Shown: in pieces, positions 49,452-59,237 of the stretch | How the letters are laid out: every line of letters starts with the position of its first letter | How positions within the stretch are numbered: the stretch's first letter is position 1 | NCBI RefSeq assembly: GCF_019800005.1 | Contig: NZ_JABGCL010000011.1 | Coordinates: 1 to 64,000, forward strand | Source of the DNA: Geminicoccus harenae | GTDB lineage: Bacteria; Pseudomonadota; Alphaproteobacteria; Geminicoccales; Geminicoccaceae | Direction: 5' to 3' | Length of the DNA stretch: 64,000 nucleotides | Translations under genes and position numbers: made by a program | The notes under the pieces: generated by a model | The model's input: the letters and a program-made list of their open reading frames with translations, nothing else | The model's database searches: none | Told to the model about the DNA's origin: nothing

Positions 49452-50822
49452 ATGGTCGCGAGCTGGAACCCTTCGACCTGGCGAGCGAAGGTCGCGCAGC
49501 AGATGCCGAGCTTCCCGGACCAGGCGGTGCTGACCGAGGTCGAGCAGCAACTGGCGGGCTACCCGCCGCTGGTGTTCGCCGGCGAGGCGCGCGAGCTGAC
49601 CCAGAAGCTGGGCGACGTCGCCGAGGGCCGGGCCTTCCTCCTGCAGGGCGGCGACTGCGCCGAGGCGTTCGCCGACTTCACCGCCGACAAGATCCGCGAC
49701 ACGCTGCGGGTGATCCTGCAGATGGCCGTGGTGCTGACCTTCGGCTCGGGCATGCCGGTGGTGAAGCTCGGCCGGATCGCCGGCCAGTTCGCCAAGCCGC
49801 GCTCCGCCCCGGACGAGACGGTCGAGGGCGTGACCCTGCCGGCCTATCGCGGCGACATCGTGAACGGCTTGGCCTTCGAGGCCGGGCAGCGCGCCCCCGA
49901 CCCCAGGCGCCAGCTCCAGGCCTATTCCCAGGCCGCGGCGACGCTCAACCTGCTGCGCGCCTTCACCCAAGGCGGCTATGCCTCACTCGACCGGGTGCAG
50001 GCCTGGAACCTGGGCTTCGTCGCCAACAGCCCGGAAGGCGAGCGCTACCAGGACATGGCCGACCGGATCACCGAATCGCTGGCCTTCATGCGCGCCTGCG
50101 GGATCACGGACGCCAACAATCCCGAGATCCTGCGCACCAGCTTCTTTACCAGCCACGAGGCGCTGCTGCTGGGCTTCGAGCAGGCGATGACGCGCGTGGA
50201 TAGCACCAGCGGCCGCTGGTACGACACGTCCGCCCACCTGCTCTGGATCGGCGACCGTACCCGCCAGCTCGACGGCGCCCATGTCGAGTTCTGCCGCGGC
50301 ATCGCCAACCCGCTGGGGCTCAAGTGCGGCCCGACCATGACGGCCGAGGACCTGCTGCGGCTGTGCGACCTCCTGAACCCGGACAACCGGCCCGGCCGGC
50401 TGACCCTGATCGCCCGGATGGGCCATGAGAAGGTCGAGCGCCACCTGCCGCCGCTCATCCGTGCCATCGAGCGCGAGGGCCGCAAGGTGGTCTGGGCCTG
50501 CGATCCCATGCACGGCAACACGATCAAGGCCGGCAGCGGCTACAAGACCCGGCCGTTCGACCGGATCCTGTCCGAGGTGCGCAGCTTCTTCGCCATCCAC
50601 AAGGCGGAAGGCACCCATGCCGGCGGCGTCCATCTGGAGATGACCGGCCAGGACGTCACCGAATGCCTGGGCGGCGCCCAGGCGATCACCGAGGCCGGCC
50701 TGTCGGACCGCTATCACACCTATTGCGATCCCCGCCTGAACGCCCAGCAGTCGCTGGAGCTGGCCTTCCTGATGGCGCGGGCGCTGAAAGAGGAGCGCGA
50801 GCTCGTCCGGGTCGCGAGCTGA
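49452..50822 (+). CDS. Class II DAHP synthase (3-deoxy-7-phosphoheptulonate synthase)
   Basis: 456 residues. Condenses PEP and erythrose 4-phosphate, the first step of the shikimate pathway. [12 protein letters not shown] (metal-binding Cys), [21 protein letters not shown] and the [15 protein letters not shown] region are class II (plant/AroG-II type) signatures. AAGGAG precedes the ATG. Confidence 0.96.
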   Translation: MVASWNPSTWRAKVAQQMPSFPDQAVLTEVEQQLAGYPPLVFAGEARELTQKLGDVAEGRAFLLQGGDCAEAFADFTADKIRDTLRVILQMAVVLTFGSGMPVVKLGRIAGQFAKPRSAPDETVEGVTLPAYRGDIVNGLAFEAGQRAPDPRRQLQAYSQAAATLNLLRAFTQGGYASLDRVQAWNLGFVANSPEGERYQDMADRITESLAFMRACGITDANNPEILRTSFFTSHEALLLGFEQAMTRVDSTSGRWYDTSAHLLWIGDRTRQLDGAHVEFCRGIANPLGLKCGPTMTAEDLLRLCDLLNPDNRPGRLTLIARMGHEKVERHLPPLIRAIEREGRKVVWACDPMHGNTIKAGSGYKTRPFDRILSEVRSFFAIHKAEGTHAGGVHLEMTGQDVTECLGGAQAITEAGLSDRYHTYCDPRLNAQQSLELAFLMARALKEERELVRVAS

Positions 50823-50884
50823 ACCCGACCGAACAGCTCCTGCCGCCAGCCCCAGCTCCTGCCGGGCCTCCACGGGATCCTTGC

Positions 50885-52057
50885 ATGTCGTCTCGCCCCA
50901 CCACCCTCGCCGCGGCCGGCTACGGCCCCACCAACGGCGACATCGCCCGGTTCACCGACAAGTATTTCGTGCGCACCAAGGAAGTGGTGGAGCGGTACGG
51001 CGACGTCCGCGTCACCTATGCGGTGTTCATGCGCCGCCCGGTCCTGTTCGCGCCGCGCCTGGCGCTGGACTGGCTGACCCGGATCATGGCCGAGCGCGGG
51101 ATCGAGATCGAACTGGACCTGCACTTCAAGGAAGGCGACTGGGTCGGTGCCGGCGAGCCGATGCTCTACCTGACCGGGCCGTTCGCCGGCCTGGTCGACC
51201 TGGAGACCATCCTGCTGCAGCGGCTGGGCCCCTGCTGCGTGGCGGCATTCAACGCCTACAACATGTGCACCGACCTGCCCAAGGTCGGCTTCCTCGCCAT
51301 GGACGCAAGGCACTGTGCCGGTGCGGAGATGGGCGAGATGATGGCCTACTCCGCCTCGGTGGGCTCGGCCGAGGCCAGGCGCCGGGCCGGTGCCGTGGGC
51401 TTCATCGGCAATTCCGTGGACGCCACCGCGCATTTCTTCGGCCGGGACGAGGGCAGCGGCACCATGCCCCACGCGCTGATCGGCTATGCCGGCAGCACGG
51501 TGCGCGCGGCCGAGATGTTCCACGAGACCTTCCCCGACCAGCCGCTCACCGTGCTGGTCGACTTCTTCGGCCAGGAGATCACCGACAGCCTGGCGGTCTG
51601 CGCCCGCTTCCCCGAGCTGGCGGCATCCGGCCAGCTCTCCATCCGGCTCGACACCCATGGCGGCCGGTTCGTGGAGGGGCTGGACACCGCGGAGTCCTAT
51701 GCGGTGCTGGATCGCCACGTGCCCGACGCGATCCGCACCTACCGCACCCACGAGGAATTGCGCTGGCTGACCGGCACCGGCGTGTCCGCGGCCGCCATCT
51801 GGCATGTCCGCGAGCAGCTCGACCGGGCCGGCTACCCGCGGGTGCGCATCATCGCCTCCTCGGGCTTCAGCCCGCAGAAGTGCAAGCTGATGGCGTCCGT
51901 CCGCGCCCCCATCGACGTGGTCGGCACCGGCTCCTACCTGCCCGACCAGTGGACCGAGACCTACGCCACTGCCGACGTGATCGCCTATGACGGCCAGTAC
52001 CGGGTCAAGGTCGGCCGCGAGTTCCTGTTCCCCAACAAGGCCAAGTCGCAGGGCTGA
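50885..52057 (+). CDS. Nicotinate phosphoribosyltransferase
   Basis: 390 residues of the PncB/NAPRTase family: FTDKYFVRTKEV at the N-terminus, a central GFIGNSVDATAHFFG and the C-terminal ASSGFSPQKCKLM and DVVGTGSYLP phosphate-binding segment. Makes nicotinate mononucleotide for NAD salvage. The frame is open upstream inside the previous gene; the ATG at 50885 was chosen. No strong Shine-Dalgarno. Confidence 0.9.
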   Translation: MSSRPTTLAAAGYGPTNGDIARFTDKYFVRTKEVVERYGDVRVTYAVFMRRPVLFAPRLALDWLTRIMAERGIEIELDLHFKEGDWVGAGEPMLYLTGPFAGLVDLETILLQRLGPCCVAAFNAYNMCTDLPKVGFLAMDARHCAGAEMGEMMAYSASVGSAEARRRAGAVGFIGNSVDATAHFFGRDEGSGTMPHALIGYAGSTVRAAEMFHETFPDQPLTVLVDFFGQEITDSLAVCARFPELAASGQLSIRLDTHGGRFVEGLDTAESYAVLDRHVPDAIRTYRTHEELRWLTGTGVSAAAIWHVREQLDRAGYPRVRIIASSGFSPQKCKLMASVRAPIDVVGTGSYLPDQWTETYATADVIAYDGQYRVKVGREFLFPNKAKSQG

Positions 52058-52066
52058 CCCGCCGGG

Positions 52067-53623
52067 TCAGCCCCCGGTGGCCAGGGCTTCGCCGGAGGCC
52101 GGCGGGTTGCGGCGCCGGTGCAGCGTCATCCAGGCCAGCAGCGCGGTACCCAGGGCGATCGCGGCGCACAGGATGGAGGAGAGCTCCATCGCTTGGGTGA
52201 AGGCGGCCTTTGAGGCTTCAGCCAGCGCGGCGCCGGCACTACCCGGCAGGTCCTCGGCCACCTCCAGGGCGGCCGCCAGCGTGCCGCTCGCCGCCAGCGC
52301 CAGCTCGGCCGGCAGCTCCGCCGGCAGGGCCGGTATCACCCGCTCGCGATAGACCGCGGTCAGCACGCTGCCCAGCACGGCGATCCCGATGGCCCCGCCG
52401 AACTCGAAGCTGGTCTCGGAGATCGCCGAGGCGGCACCGGCGCGCTCCGGCGGTGCGGAGCCCAGCACCAGGTCGGTGGTGAGCGTGCCGACCGGCGACA
52501 GGCCCAGGCAGAACACCAGCATGCCGGTGACCAGCACGGCCAGCGGCCAGCTCCCGCCTAGCTGGGTGAGGATCACGAAGCCCAGCGCCGCCAGCGCCAG
52601 CGCGCCGGCGATGACCGTGGCCGGCTGCCAGCGGCGCACCAGCAAGGGCGCCACCATCGAGCCGGCCGCGAACGCGATCCCGGACGGCGCCACCCACAGG
52701 CCCGCCTCCAGCGGCCCCATGCCCAGCACGAGCTGGAGATACTGGCCGATCACCAGGAAGAAGCCGAGGGCCGCGAACAGGGACAGGAGGTTGATGAGCA
52801 GTGCCGCGCTGAACGAGGGGATGCGGAACAGCGACACGTCGATCAGCGGATCATCCAGGCGGCGCTGGCGGCGCACGAACAGAAGCCCGACGGCGAGGCC
52901 CGCCAGGATCGCCAATGCTGGCAGCAGGCCGAAGCCCGCCTCCGCACTGTGCTTGATGCCGTAGATCACGGCCAGCACCGCCACGACCGACAGGGCGGCA
53001 CTCGGCAGGTCCATCCTGCCTGCGTCCGGATCGCGCGCCTCCGGCAGGAGGAAGGGGCCCAGCACCAGCAGGAGCAGCATCACCGGCAGGGCGATCAGGA
53101 ACACCGAGCCCCACCAGAAATGCTCCAGCAGCACGCCGCCCACCACCGGCCCGATCGCGGCACCGGCCGAGAAGCTGGCGATCCAGACGCCGATCGCGAA
53201 GGTGCGCTGCCGGTCGTCCTGGAACATGGTGCGGATCAGGGAAAGGGTGGAAGGCGCCAGGGTAGCGCCGGCCAGGCCCAGCACGGCGCGCGCCAGGATC
53301 AGCAGTTCGGCGCTGGGTGCGAAGGCCGCCAGCACCGAGGCGACGCCGAACGCGGCGGCACCGATCAGCAGCAGCCGGCGCCGGCCGATCCGGTCGCCGA
53401 GCGTGCCCATGGTGATCAGCGAGCCCGCGACCAGGAAGCCGTAGATGTCGACGATCCACAAGAGCTGGGCCGCACTCGGCCGCAGGTCGGCGGAGAGCTG
53501 GGGAATCGCCAGGTTCAGGACGGTCAGGTCCATGGAATAGACCAGGCAGGGCAGCGCCAGCACGGCGAGGCCGATCCATTCGCGCGGCGTGGCGCGGCTG
53601 CCCGGCATGACGTCAACAGTCAT
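52067..53623 (-). CDS. MFS drug-efflux transporter, DHA2 type (14 TM)
   Basis: 518 residues from the ATG at 53623, with about 14 hydrophobic segments. Motif A GDRIGRRRLLLIG between helices 2 and 3 and the long DHA2-type layout fit proton-driven multidrug exporters of the QacA/SmvA kind. A GTG at 53680 is an alternative start; neither has a Shine-Dalgarno. The promoter upstream carries a palindromic operator, so it is probably repressed by a TetR-type protein, not encoded nearby. Substrates unknown. Confidence 0.9.
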   Translation of the reverse strand: MTVDVMPGSRATPREWIGLAVLALPCLVYSMDLTVLNLAIPQLSADLRPSAAQLLWIVDIYGFLVAGSLITMGTLGDRIGRRRLLLIGAAAFGVASVLAAFAPSAELLILARAVLGLAGATLAPSTLSLIRTMFQDDRQRTFAIGVWIASFSAGAAIGPVVGGVLLEHFWWGSVFLIALPVMLLLLVLGPFLLPEARDPDAGRMDLPSAALSVVAVLAVIYGIKHSAEAGFGLLPALAILAGLAVGLLFVRRQRRLDDPLIDVSLFRIPSFSAALLINLLSLFAALGFFLVIGQYLQLVLGMGPLEAGLWVAPSGIAFAAGSMVAPLLVRRWQPATVIAGALALAALGFVILTQLGGSWPLAVLVTGMLVFCLGLSPVGTLTTDLVLGSAPPERAGAASAISETSFEFGGAIGIAVLGSVLTAVYRERVIPALPAELPAELALAASGTLAAALEVAEDLPGSAGAALAEASKAAFTQAMELSSILCAAIALGTALLAWMTLHRRRNPPASGEALATGG

Positions 53624-53676
53624 GGGGAGGACGATCCAGGAAGGTCGGCCGCGCGGCGAGCGCGCGGGGGGCGGGA

Positions 53677-53732
53677 TCACTAAATGAACTAGTTAACCAT
53701 GTCCAGCCACCGGCCCCCTCGCCTATTTAGTG
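53677..53732 (-). promoter_or_regulatory. Promoter and operator of the MFS gene
   Basis: On the minus strand TGGACA (53705-53700) could be the -35 and TTAGTG/TAGTGA (53683-53677) the -10. The spacer holds AACTAGTT (53687-53694), the core of a 12-base near-palindrome, a position that suits a repressor. CACTAAAT (53678-53685) and ATTTAGTG (53725-53732) form a wider perfect inverted repeat around it. Confidence 0.5.
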
Positions 53733-53738
53733 GCAGGC

Positions 53739-54674
53739 TCAGCCATAGGCCAGGCGCAGTCCCGACTCCGGCCAGGGCAGCTCGACCAGTTGGCCGATGC
53801 CCGACAGGGTCACGTACGCGGTGCGCAGGTCGGGCCCGCCGAAGCAGATATTGGTCACCATCGGGTCGTCGAAGCGGCGCCGGTCCAGGATCTCACCGGT
53901 TGGCGAGATGGTGGTGATCTCGCCCGTGATCAGCGTCGCCACGCAGATATTGCCGGATGCGGTCACCGCCAGGCTGTCGAACCGGGCGTAGCCCGGCATG
54001 GTGCAGAGCAGCCGGCCGCCATGCGGGCTCGGCCATTTCTCCTTGCGCAGCTCGCCCGGCCCCACGATGTCCCAGGCCCACAGCCGTGCCGTCTCGGTCT
54101 CGGCGACATAGAGGGTGCGGTTGTCCGGCGACAGGCCGATCCCGTTGGCGCCGCCCGCGATCGGGTGGGCGACCTCGACGATGCGGCTGCCGTCCGCCGC
54201 CGCCCAGTAGGCGCCGCCATGGTCGCGGTCACGCGCCCGGCTCTTGCCCAGGTCGCTGAACCAGAAGCCCGGCTCCCAGCCGCAATCCGGCAGGTCGAAC
54301 ATGATGTCGTTCGGCCCGCGCAGGGGGTGATCGCCGCAACGGTCATAGAGGCGGCGCAGCTCACCGGTGGCCGGGTCGAAGGTCTCGATCCGCCCGCCGG
54401 AATAGTCTTCCGCCTGGCCGGCCGTGTGGAGGATGCCGTCATCCTCCTTCCAGGCGAAGCCGCCATTGTTGCACAGGTAGAGCAGGCCGTTCGGGCCCAT
54501 CGCCAGCCCGTTCGGGCCGTCGCAGCGGTCCGCCAGCACCGACTTGGTGCCGTCCGGTGCCACCTTCGTGATCCGGCCGGCGGCGATCTCCACCAGGATG
54601 ATCGACCCGTCCGGCATCACCACCGGCCCTTCCGGAAAGCGCAGCCCGTCCGCCAGCACCCGCTCGTCCGCCAT
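53739..54674 (-). CDS. SMP-30/gluconolactonase family protein
   Basis: 311 residues, a six-bladed beta-propeller. The metal site is suggested by FPEGPV near the N-terminus (Glu), GPNGLA, GPNDIMFD (Asn/Asp) and LSPDNRTLYVAET (Asp). Members hydrolyse sugar lactones or related esters using calcium or zinc. Substrate unknown. GGGAGAG before the ATG. Confidence 0.9.
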   Translation of the reverse strand: MADERVLADGLRFPEGPVVMPDGSIILVEIAAGRITKVAPDGTKSVLADRCDGPNGLAMGPNGLLYLCNNGGFAWKEDDGILHTAGQAEDYSGGRIETFDPATGELRRLYDRCGDHPLRGPNDIMFDLPDCGWEPGFWFSDLGKSRARDRDHGGAYWAAADGSRIVEVAHPIAGGANGIGLSPDNRTLYVAETETARLWAWDIVGPGELRKEKWPSPHGGRLLCTMPGYARFDSLAVTASGNICVATLITGEITTISPTGEILDRRRFDDPMVTNICFGGPDLRTAYVTLSGIGQLVELPWPESGLRLAYG

Positions 54675-54986
54675 GTCGCACTCTCCCTGCTCGTTGCCAT
54701 GGCTGTACCGGCCGCCGGCGCCTTCGTGAAGAGCGTCGCGGGACTGCCCGGGCGTCGTCGCTCCCCACGACTATCGGTTGAGGAAAGATTTCCTGAAATA
54801 GGCGGAAGTATTGCATGCGGCTGATCATGTACTTGTACGAGCCTTAGGGCTGCGGCCATCGAGCGATGGGAGGAGAAGGGCCACCATGTCCCTAACTCCG
54901 CTCGCCAGCCGGGCCGCAACTCAATCGAGACTACCTGGAAACCGAGGGACGCCCGCGACGTTCAACCACCACGCTTGGTCCTCTTG

Positions 54987-56156
54987 ATGATCGAGGAGGC
55001 ATTGGTCTTGGGCGCCCGGGACGAGATCGCGCGATTGCGCCGGCACCAGCAGGTCCTGATGGAGCTTGCGCATCTGGCGGCACACCGGCTGCCGATGGAC
55101 GGGCTGCTGGAGACCTCGATGGTGCAGGTCGCCCGCGGGGTCAAGATCGACCACGTCAAGCTGATGCGCTACCGGCCGGAGACCGGCGACCTCCTGGTCG
55201 AGGCCGGGGTCGGCTGGAAGGAGGGGGTGGTCGGCCATGCCACCTTCGGTGTCGACCTGTCGTCACCGCCCGGCCATGCCTTCCAGACCGGTCAGCCGGT
55301 CCATATCCTCGACCTGCCCCGGTCCGACGAGTACCGGATATCGGCGACCCTGCGCGAGCACGGCATCGTGTCGGTGCTGAACGTGCCGGTGCAGATCGAT
55401 GGCGGCACCTGGGGCGTGCTGGAAGTCGACAGCAGCGTGGAGCGCGACTTCAGCGGCGATACCCGGAACTTCCTGATGATCGCCGCCTCGATCATCGCGT
55501 CGGCGATCCACCGCGAGCAGATCGGCCTGCAGCACGAGCAGGCCATCGCCGAGCTGGCGCTGGAATCACGCCGGCACCAGCTGCTGCTCCACGAGATGCA
55601 GCACCGGACCAAGAACAATTTCCAGACGATCCTGTCGATGATCTCGATCCAGGCGGCGCGGCTGCAGACGGAGAAGGGCCGCAACGTGCTGGGCAAGATC
55701 GCCGACGGCATCATGGCCATGGCGCTGGCCCACGACCAGCTCGCCCCGACGCAGGGCGGCGAGCTGGTCAACCTGCCCACCTATCTGCGCGCCCTGACCG
55801 CCAGCATCCAGAAGCCCCTGGAGACCGTCACCGTCGATGTCCGCGCCGACGAGCTCAGCGCGCCGATCGAGTACGCCGTCCCGATCGGCCTCATCGTCAA
55901 CGAGCTGGTCACCAACAGCGTCAAGCACGGCTTCGACGAGGCCGGCGGCGCCATCCATGTCGAGCTGGTGTCCGGCTCCGGCCGCGGCGAGATCAGCCTG
56001 GAGGTGGTCGACAACGGCAAGGGCATCGACCCCGCGAAGCCGGGCGGGTCGGGCCTCAAGCTCATCGAGGCGCTGGCCCGCCAGATCCGCGGCCGGATGG
56101 AGCAGGAGAGCTCGCCGGCGGGTACCAGGACCCGCCTGAACTTCACGCTCCCCTGA
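54987..56156 (+). CDS. GAF-domain sensor histidine kinase, HisKA_2 type
   Basis: About 390 residues. A GAF domain (about 25-170) is followed by the HisKA_2 box HEMQHRTKNNFQTILSMIS with the phospho-accepting histidine, and an HATPase_c domain (NELVTNSVKHGF, VVDNGKGID, GSGLKLIEALA). No transmembrane segment, so it is soluble. HisKA_2 kinases often feed the general stress response in alphaproteobacteria, but no PhyR, NepR or EcfG gene is in the window. The start is uncertain: ATG 54987 is used; TTG 55008 has a better Shine-Dalgarno (GAGGAGG). No cognate regulator is adjacent. Confidence 0.88.
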   Translation: MIEEALVLGARDEIARLRRHQQVLMELAHLAAHRLPMDGLLETSMVQVARGVKIDHVKLMRYRPETGDLLVEAGVGWKEGVVGHATFGVDLSSPPGHAFQTGQPVHILDLPRSDEYRISATLREHGIVSVLNVPVQIDGGTWGVLEVDSSVERDFSGDTRNFLMIAASIIASAIHREQIGLQHEQAIAELALESRRHQLLLHEMQHRTKNNFQTILSMISIQAARLQTEKGRNVLGKIADGIMAMALAHDQLAPTQGGELVNLPTYLRALTASIQKPLETVTVDVRADELSAPIEYAVPIGLIVNELVTNSVKHGFDEAGGAIHVELVSGSGRGEISLEVVDNGKGIDPAKPGGSGLKLIEALARQIRGRMEQESSPAGTRTRLNFTLP

Positions 56157-56198
56157 CACTGGCCCCCGACGCGGGGCCCCCTGGCCTGACCTTCCGGC

Positions 56199-57776
56199 TC
56201 AGAACGCGAGCTGCTTGGCCTGGATGACGTGCGGCAGCGCCCGGATCCGCTCCAGCACGTCCGCCGGCACGGGCTGGTCGATCGCGACCAGCGCGATCGC
56301 GTCGCCGCCCGGCCGGTCGCGGCCCAGATGGAAGGTCGCGATGTTGACCTCCGCTTCGCCCAGGAGCTGGCCGAGCGCGCCGATGAAGCCCGGCTTGTCC
56401 TGGTTGCGCACGTAGAGGACGCTGCCGGACAGTTCCGCATCGATCGGGATGGCGCGGATCTCGACCAGGCGCGGCTTCACGCCCTGGAACAGCGTGCCCG
56501 AGACGGTGCGCGGCCCCTTCTCCGTGACCACCTCCAGCTTGATCAGGGTCTGGTAGCCGTCGACATGCTCGTGGGTGACGGTGGTGAGCTGGATGCCGCG
56601 CGACTTCGCCAGCGCCGGCGCGTTCACCATGTTCACCGAGGCGGCGAACGGGGCGAGCAGGCCCTTGAGGATCAGCTGGGTGAGCGGCTTGTTGTTCAGC
56701 GTGGCCGCCTGGCCGGCGAAGGTGACGGTGGCCTCCTTCAGCCCGGTCTCGGTGAGCTGGCCGGCGAAGCTGCCGAGCTGCTCGGCGAGCTGCATGTAGG
56801 GCCGCAGCCTGGGCGCGTCCTCGGCCGACACGCTCGGCATGTTCAGCGCGTTGATGATCGCGCCGTCCAGCAGATAGTCGGAGATCTGCTCGGCCACCTG
56901 CAGCGCCACGTTCTCCTGGGCTTCGGTGGTGCTGGCGCCCAGATGCGGGGTCACCACCACCTGCTCCAGCCCGAACAGCGGGCTCTCCTTGGCCGGCTCG
57001 GTCGCGAAGACGTCCAGCGCCGCACCCGCGACATGGCCCGCCACGATCAGGTCGTGCAGCGCCTCCTCGTCCACCAGGCCGCCACGTGCGCAGTTCACGA
57101 TCCGCACGCCCTTCCGGCAGGACAGGAGCCGCTCGCGGGAGAACAGGTTGCGGGTCTGGTCGGTGAGCGGCGTGTGCAGGGTGATGACGTCGGCGCGCCG
57201 GCAGAGCTCATCCAGCTCGACCTTCTCGATGCCCAGCTCCTCGGCCCGCGCGTCCGACAGGAACGGGTCGAAGCCCACCACCTTCATCTTCAGCCCGCGC
57301 GCCCGGTCGGCGACGATCGAGCCGATATTGCCGCAGCCGACGATGCCCAGCGTCTTGCCGGTCAGCTCCACGCCCATGAAGCGGGACTTCTCCCACTTGC
57401 CGGCCCGGGTCGAGCGGTCGGCCGCCGGAATGTCGCGGGCCAGCGCCATCATCATGGAGATGGCGTGCTCGGCCGTGGTGGTGGCGTTGCCGAACGGCGT
57501 GTTCATCACGACCACGCCGGCCGCGGTCGCCGCCTCGACGTCGACATTGTCGACCCCGATGCCGGCCCGGCCGACCACCTTGAGCTTAGGTGCGGCCTTG
57601 AGCACCTCGGCGGTGACCTTGGTGGCAGACCGGATCGCCAGGCCGTCATATTCCCCGATGATCTCGAGGAGCTGGTCCTTGCTGAGGCCGACCTTGATGT
57701 CGGTTTCCACGCCGCGGCGCTGGAAGATCTCGACGGCGGCGGGGCTGAGTTTGTCGGCGATCAGAACTTTGGGCAT
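56199..57776 (-). CDS. serA: D-3-phosphoglycerate dehydrogenase
   Basis: 525 residues, the long form. Oxidises 3-phosphoglycerate, the first step of serine synthesis. NAD motif GIVGCGNIGS, the catalytic Arg in NCARGGLVDEEAL, Glu, and His in HLGASTTEAQ; then an intervening ASB domain and a C-terminal ACT domain (about 450-525, LYVRNQDKPGFIGALG) that binds serine for feedback. Follows serC by 62 bases. Confidence 0.97.
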   Translation of the reverse strand: MPKVLIADKLSPAAVEIFQRRGVETDIKVGLSKDQLLEIIGEYDGLAIRSATKVTAEVLKAAPKLKVVGRAGIGVDNVDVEAATAAGVVVMNTPFGNATTTAEHAISMMMALARDIPAADRSTRAGKWEKSRFMGVELTGKTLGIVGCGNIGSIVADRARGLKMKVVGFDPFLSDARAEELGIEKVELDELCRRADVITLHTPLTDQTRNLFSRERLLSCRKGVRIVNCARGGLVDEEALHDLIVAGHVAGAALDVFATEPAKESPLFGLEQVVVTPHLGASTTEAQENVALQVAEQISDYLLDGAIINALNMPSVSAEDAPRLRPYMQLAEQLGSFAGQLTETGLKEATVTFAGQAATLNNKPLTQLILKGLLAPFAASVNMVNAPALAKSRGIQLTTVTHEHVDGYQTLIKLEVVTEKGPRTVSGTLFQGVKPRLVEIRAIPIDAELSGSVLYVRNQDKPGFIGALGQLLGEAEVNIATFHLGRDRPGGDAIALVAIDQPVPADVLERIRALPHVIQAKQLAF

Positions 57777-57838
57777 GCCGATGCCTTTCCCGGCACGAGG
57801 ATGACGTCAGGGGCAGAAAGGGGCGCTGCGGGCCGCCG

Positions 57839-59005
57839 TCAGGAGGCCTCGGCGTCCAGGCGGGAAGCGACCTCGCCGAACGCCCAGCCGAGCCAGGGCA
57901 GCAGGGCCTTCGTGTCGGCCACGTCGACCGTGGCCCCGCCCCAGATCCGCAGGCCGGGCGGTGCGTCGCGGTAGCCGGCGATGTCGTAGGCGACCTGCTC
58001 CTTCGCGAGCAGGCCCGCCAGCTCCTTGACCACCTTCTGCTGGTCGGATTCGGCCAGCGAGGCGACCCGAGGGTCGGCGATCTTCAGGCAGATCGAGGTG
58101 CAGGAGCGGGTAGCGGGCTCCGCCGCCAGGAAGTCCACCCAGGCCGTGTCCGCCACCCAGGCGGAGATCGCGGCGAGATTGGCCTCCGAGCGGGCGATCA
58201 GGCCCTTCAGCCCGCCCACCTCTTCGGCCCAGCGCAGCCCGTCCAGCGCGTCCTCGACCGCCAGCATGGACGGCGTGTTGATCGTCTCGCCCTTGAAGAT
58301 GCCCTCGATCAGCTTGCCGCCCTTGGTCAGGCGGAAGAGCTTGGGCAGCGGCCAGGCCGGCTTGTAGCTCTCGAGGCGCTCGACCGCGCGCGGCGAGAGC
58401 GCCAGCATGCCGTGCTGCGCTTCCCCACCCAGCACCTTCTGCCAGGACCAGGTGGTCACATCGAGCTTGGACCAGGGCAGGTCCATGGCGAACGCCGCCG
58501 AGGTCGCGTCGCAGAACGTCAGGCCTTCCCGATCATCCGCGATCCAGTCGCCATTCGGCACGCGCACGCCCGAGGTCGTGCCGTTCCAGGTGAACACCAC
58601 GTCCCGGGCGAAATCGACCTGGCCCAGGTCCGGCAGGTCGCCATAGCCGGCGGAAAGGGTGCGCACGTCCGAAAGCTCGAGCTGCTTGGTCGCGTCCGTG
58701 ACCCAGCCCTCGCCGAAGCTCTCCCAGGCCAAGAGGTCGACCCCGCGCGCGCCCAGCATCGACCACATCGCCGCCTCGAAGGCGCCGGTGTCCGAGCCGG
58801 GCAGGATCCCCAGCCGGTAGTCGGCCGGGATGCCCAGCACCTGGCGAGAGCGCTCGATCACCTCGTTGATACGCGCCTTGGCCACGGCATCGCGATGGGA
58901 CCGGCCGAGCATCGCCCCTTCCAGGCCGGACAGCAACCAGCCGGGCCGCTTGGCGGTCGGGCCGGAGCCGAAGAACGGGCGGTCGGGGCGGGTGGTCGGC
59001 TTCAT
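57839..59005 (-). CDS. serC: Phosphoserine aminotransferase
   Basis: 388 residues of the alphaproteobacterial SerC type. PLP binds K190 in [11 protein letters not shown]. Converts 3-phosphohydroxypyruvate and glutamate to phosphoserine. It heads a serC-serA operon; a candidate leader structure is listed separately. Divergent from the tctCBA genes. Confidence 0.96.
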   Translation of the reverse strand: MKPTTRPDRPFFGSGPTAKRPGWLLSGLEGAMLGRSHRDAVAKARINEVIERSRQVLGIPADYRLGILPGSDTGAFEAAMWSMLGARGVDLLAWESFGEGWVTDATKQLELSDVRTLSAGYGDLPDLGQVDFARDVVFTWNGTTSGVRVPNGDWIADDREGLTFCDATSAAFAMDLPWSKLDVTTWSWQKVLGGEAQHGMLALSPRAVERLESYKPAWPLPKLFRLTKGGKLIEGIFKGETINTPSMLAVEDALDGLRWAEEVGGLKGLIARSEANLAAISAWVADTAWVDFLAAEPATRSCTSICLKIADPRVASLAESDQQKVVKELAGLLAKEQVAYDIAGYRDAPPGLRIWGGATVDVADTKALLPWLGWAFGEVASRLDAEAS

Positions 59006-59100
59006 CAGCGAAGCGTCCTCTGTCGTCGGATGAGGTCGGCGCGGAACCTAGGCCTGCCGATCCCGCACCGCAACATTGGCGCGGTCCCTGTCCAGCCCCG
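59006..59100 (-). promoter_or_regulatory. Possible serC leader with alternative hairpins
   Basis: On the minus strand a hairpin can form between GCGGGA (59066-59061) and TTCCGC (59046-59041). Its inner TCGGC (59060-59056) can instead pair with GCCGA (59040-59036), so the two foldings exclude each other, as in attenuators. Alphaproteobacteria are known to carry a conserved serC leader RNA; I cannot confirm from memory that this matches it. Confidence 0.25.
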
Positions 59101-59237
59101 CGGCGACAAGGAATTCTTCAGCCACGCCATCACCGCCGCTGAACCCGGCACCGCCTTTCAAGCCGCTTGCTCCGATCCCAGCGCGCGAACATGCTGTGTA
59201 TCGAGACAATTCGACAACGGGCTCAGGGAGGCTCGCC

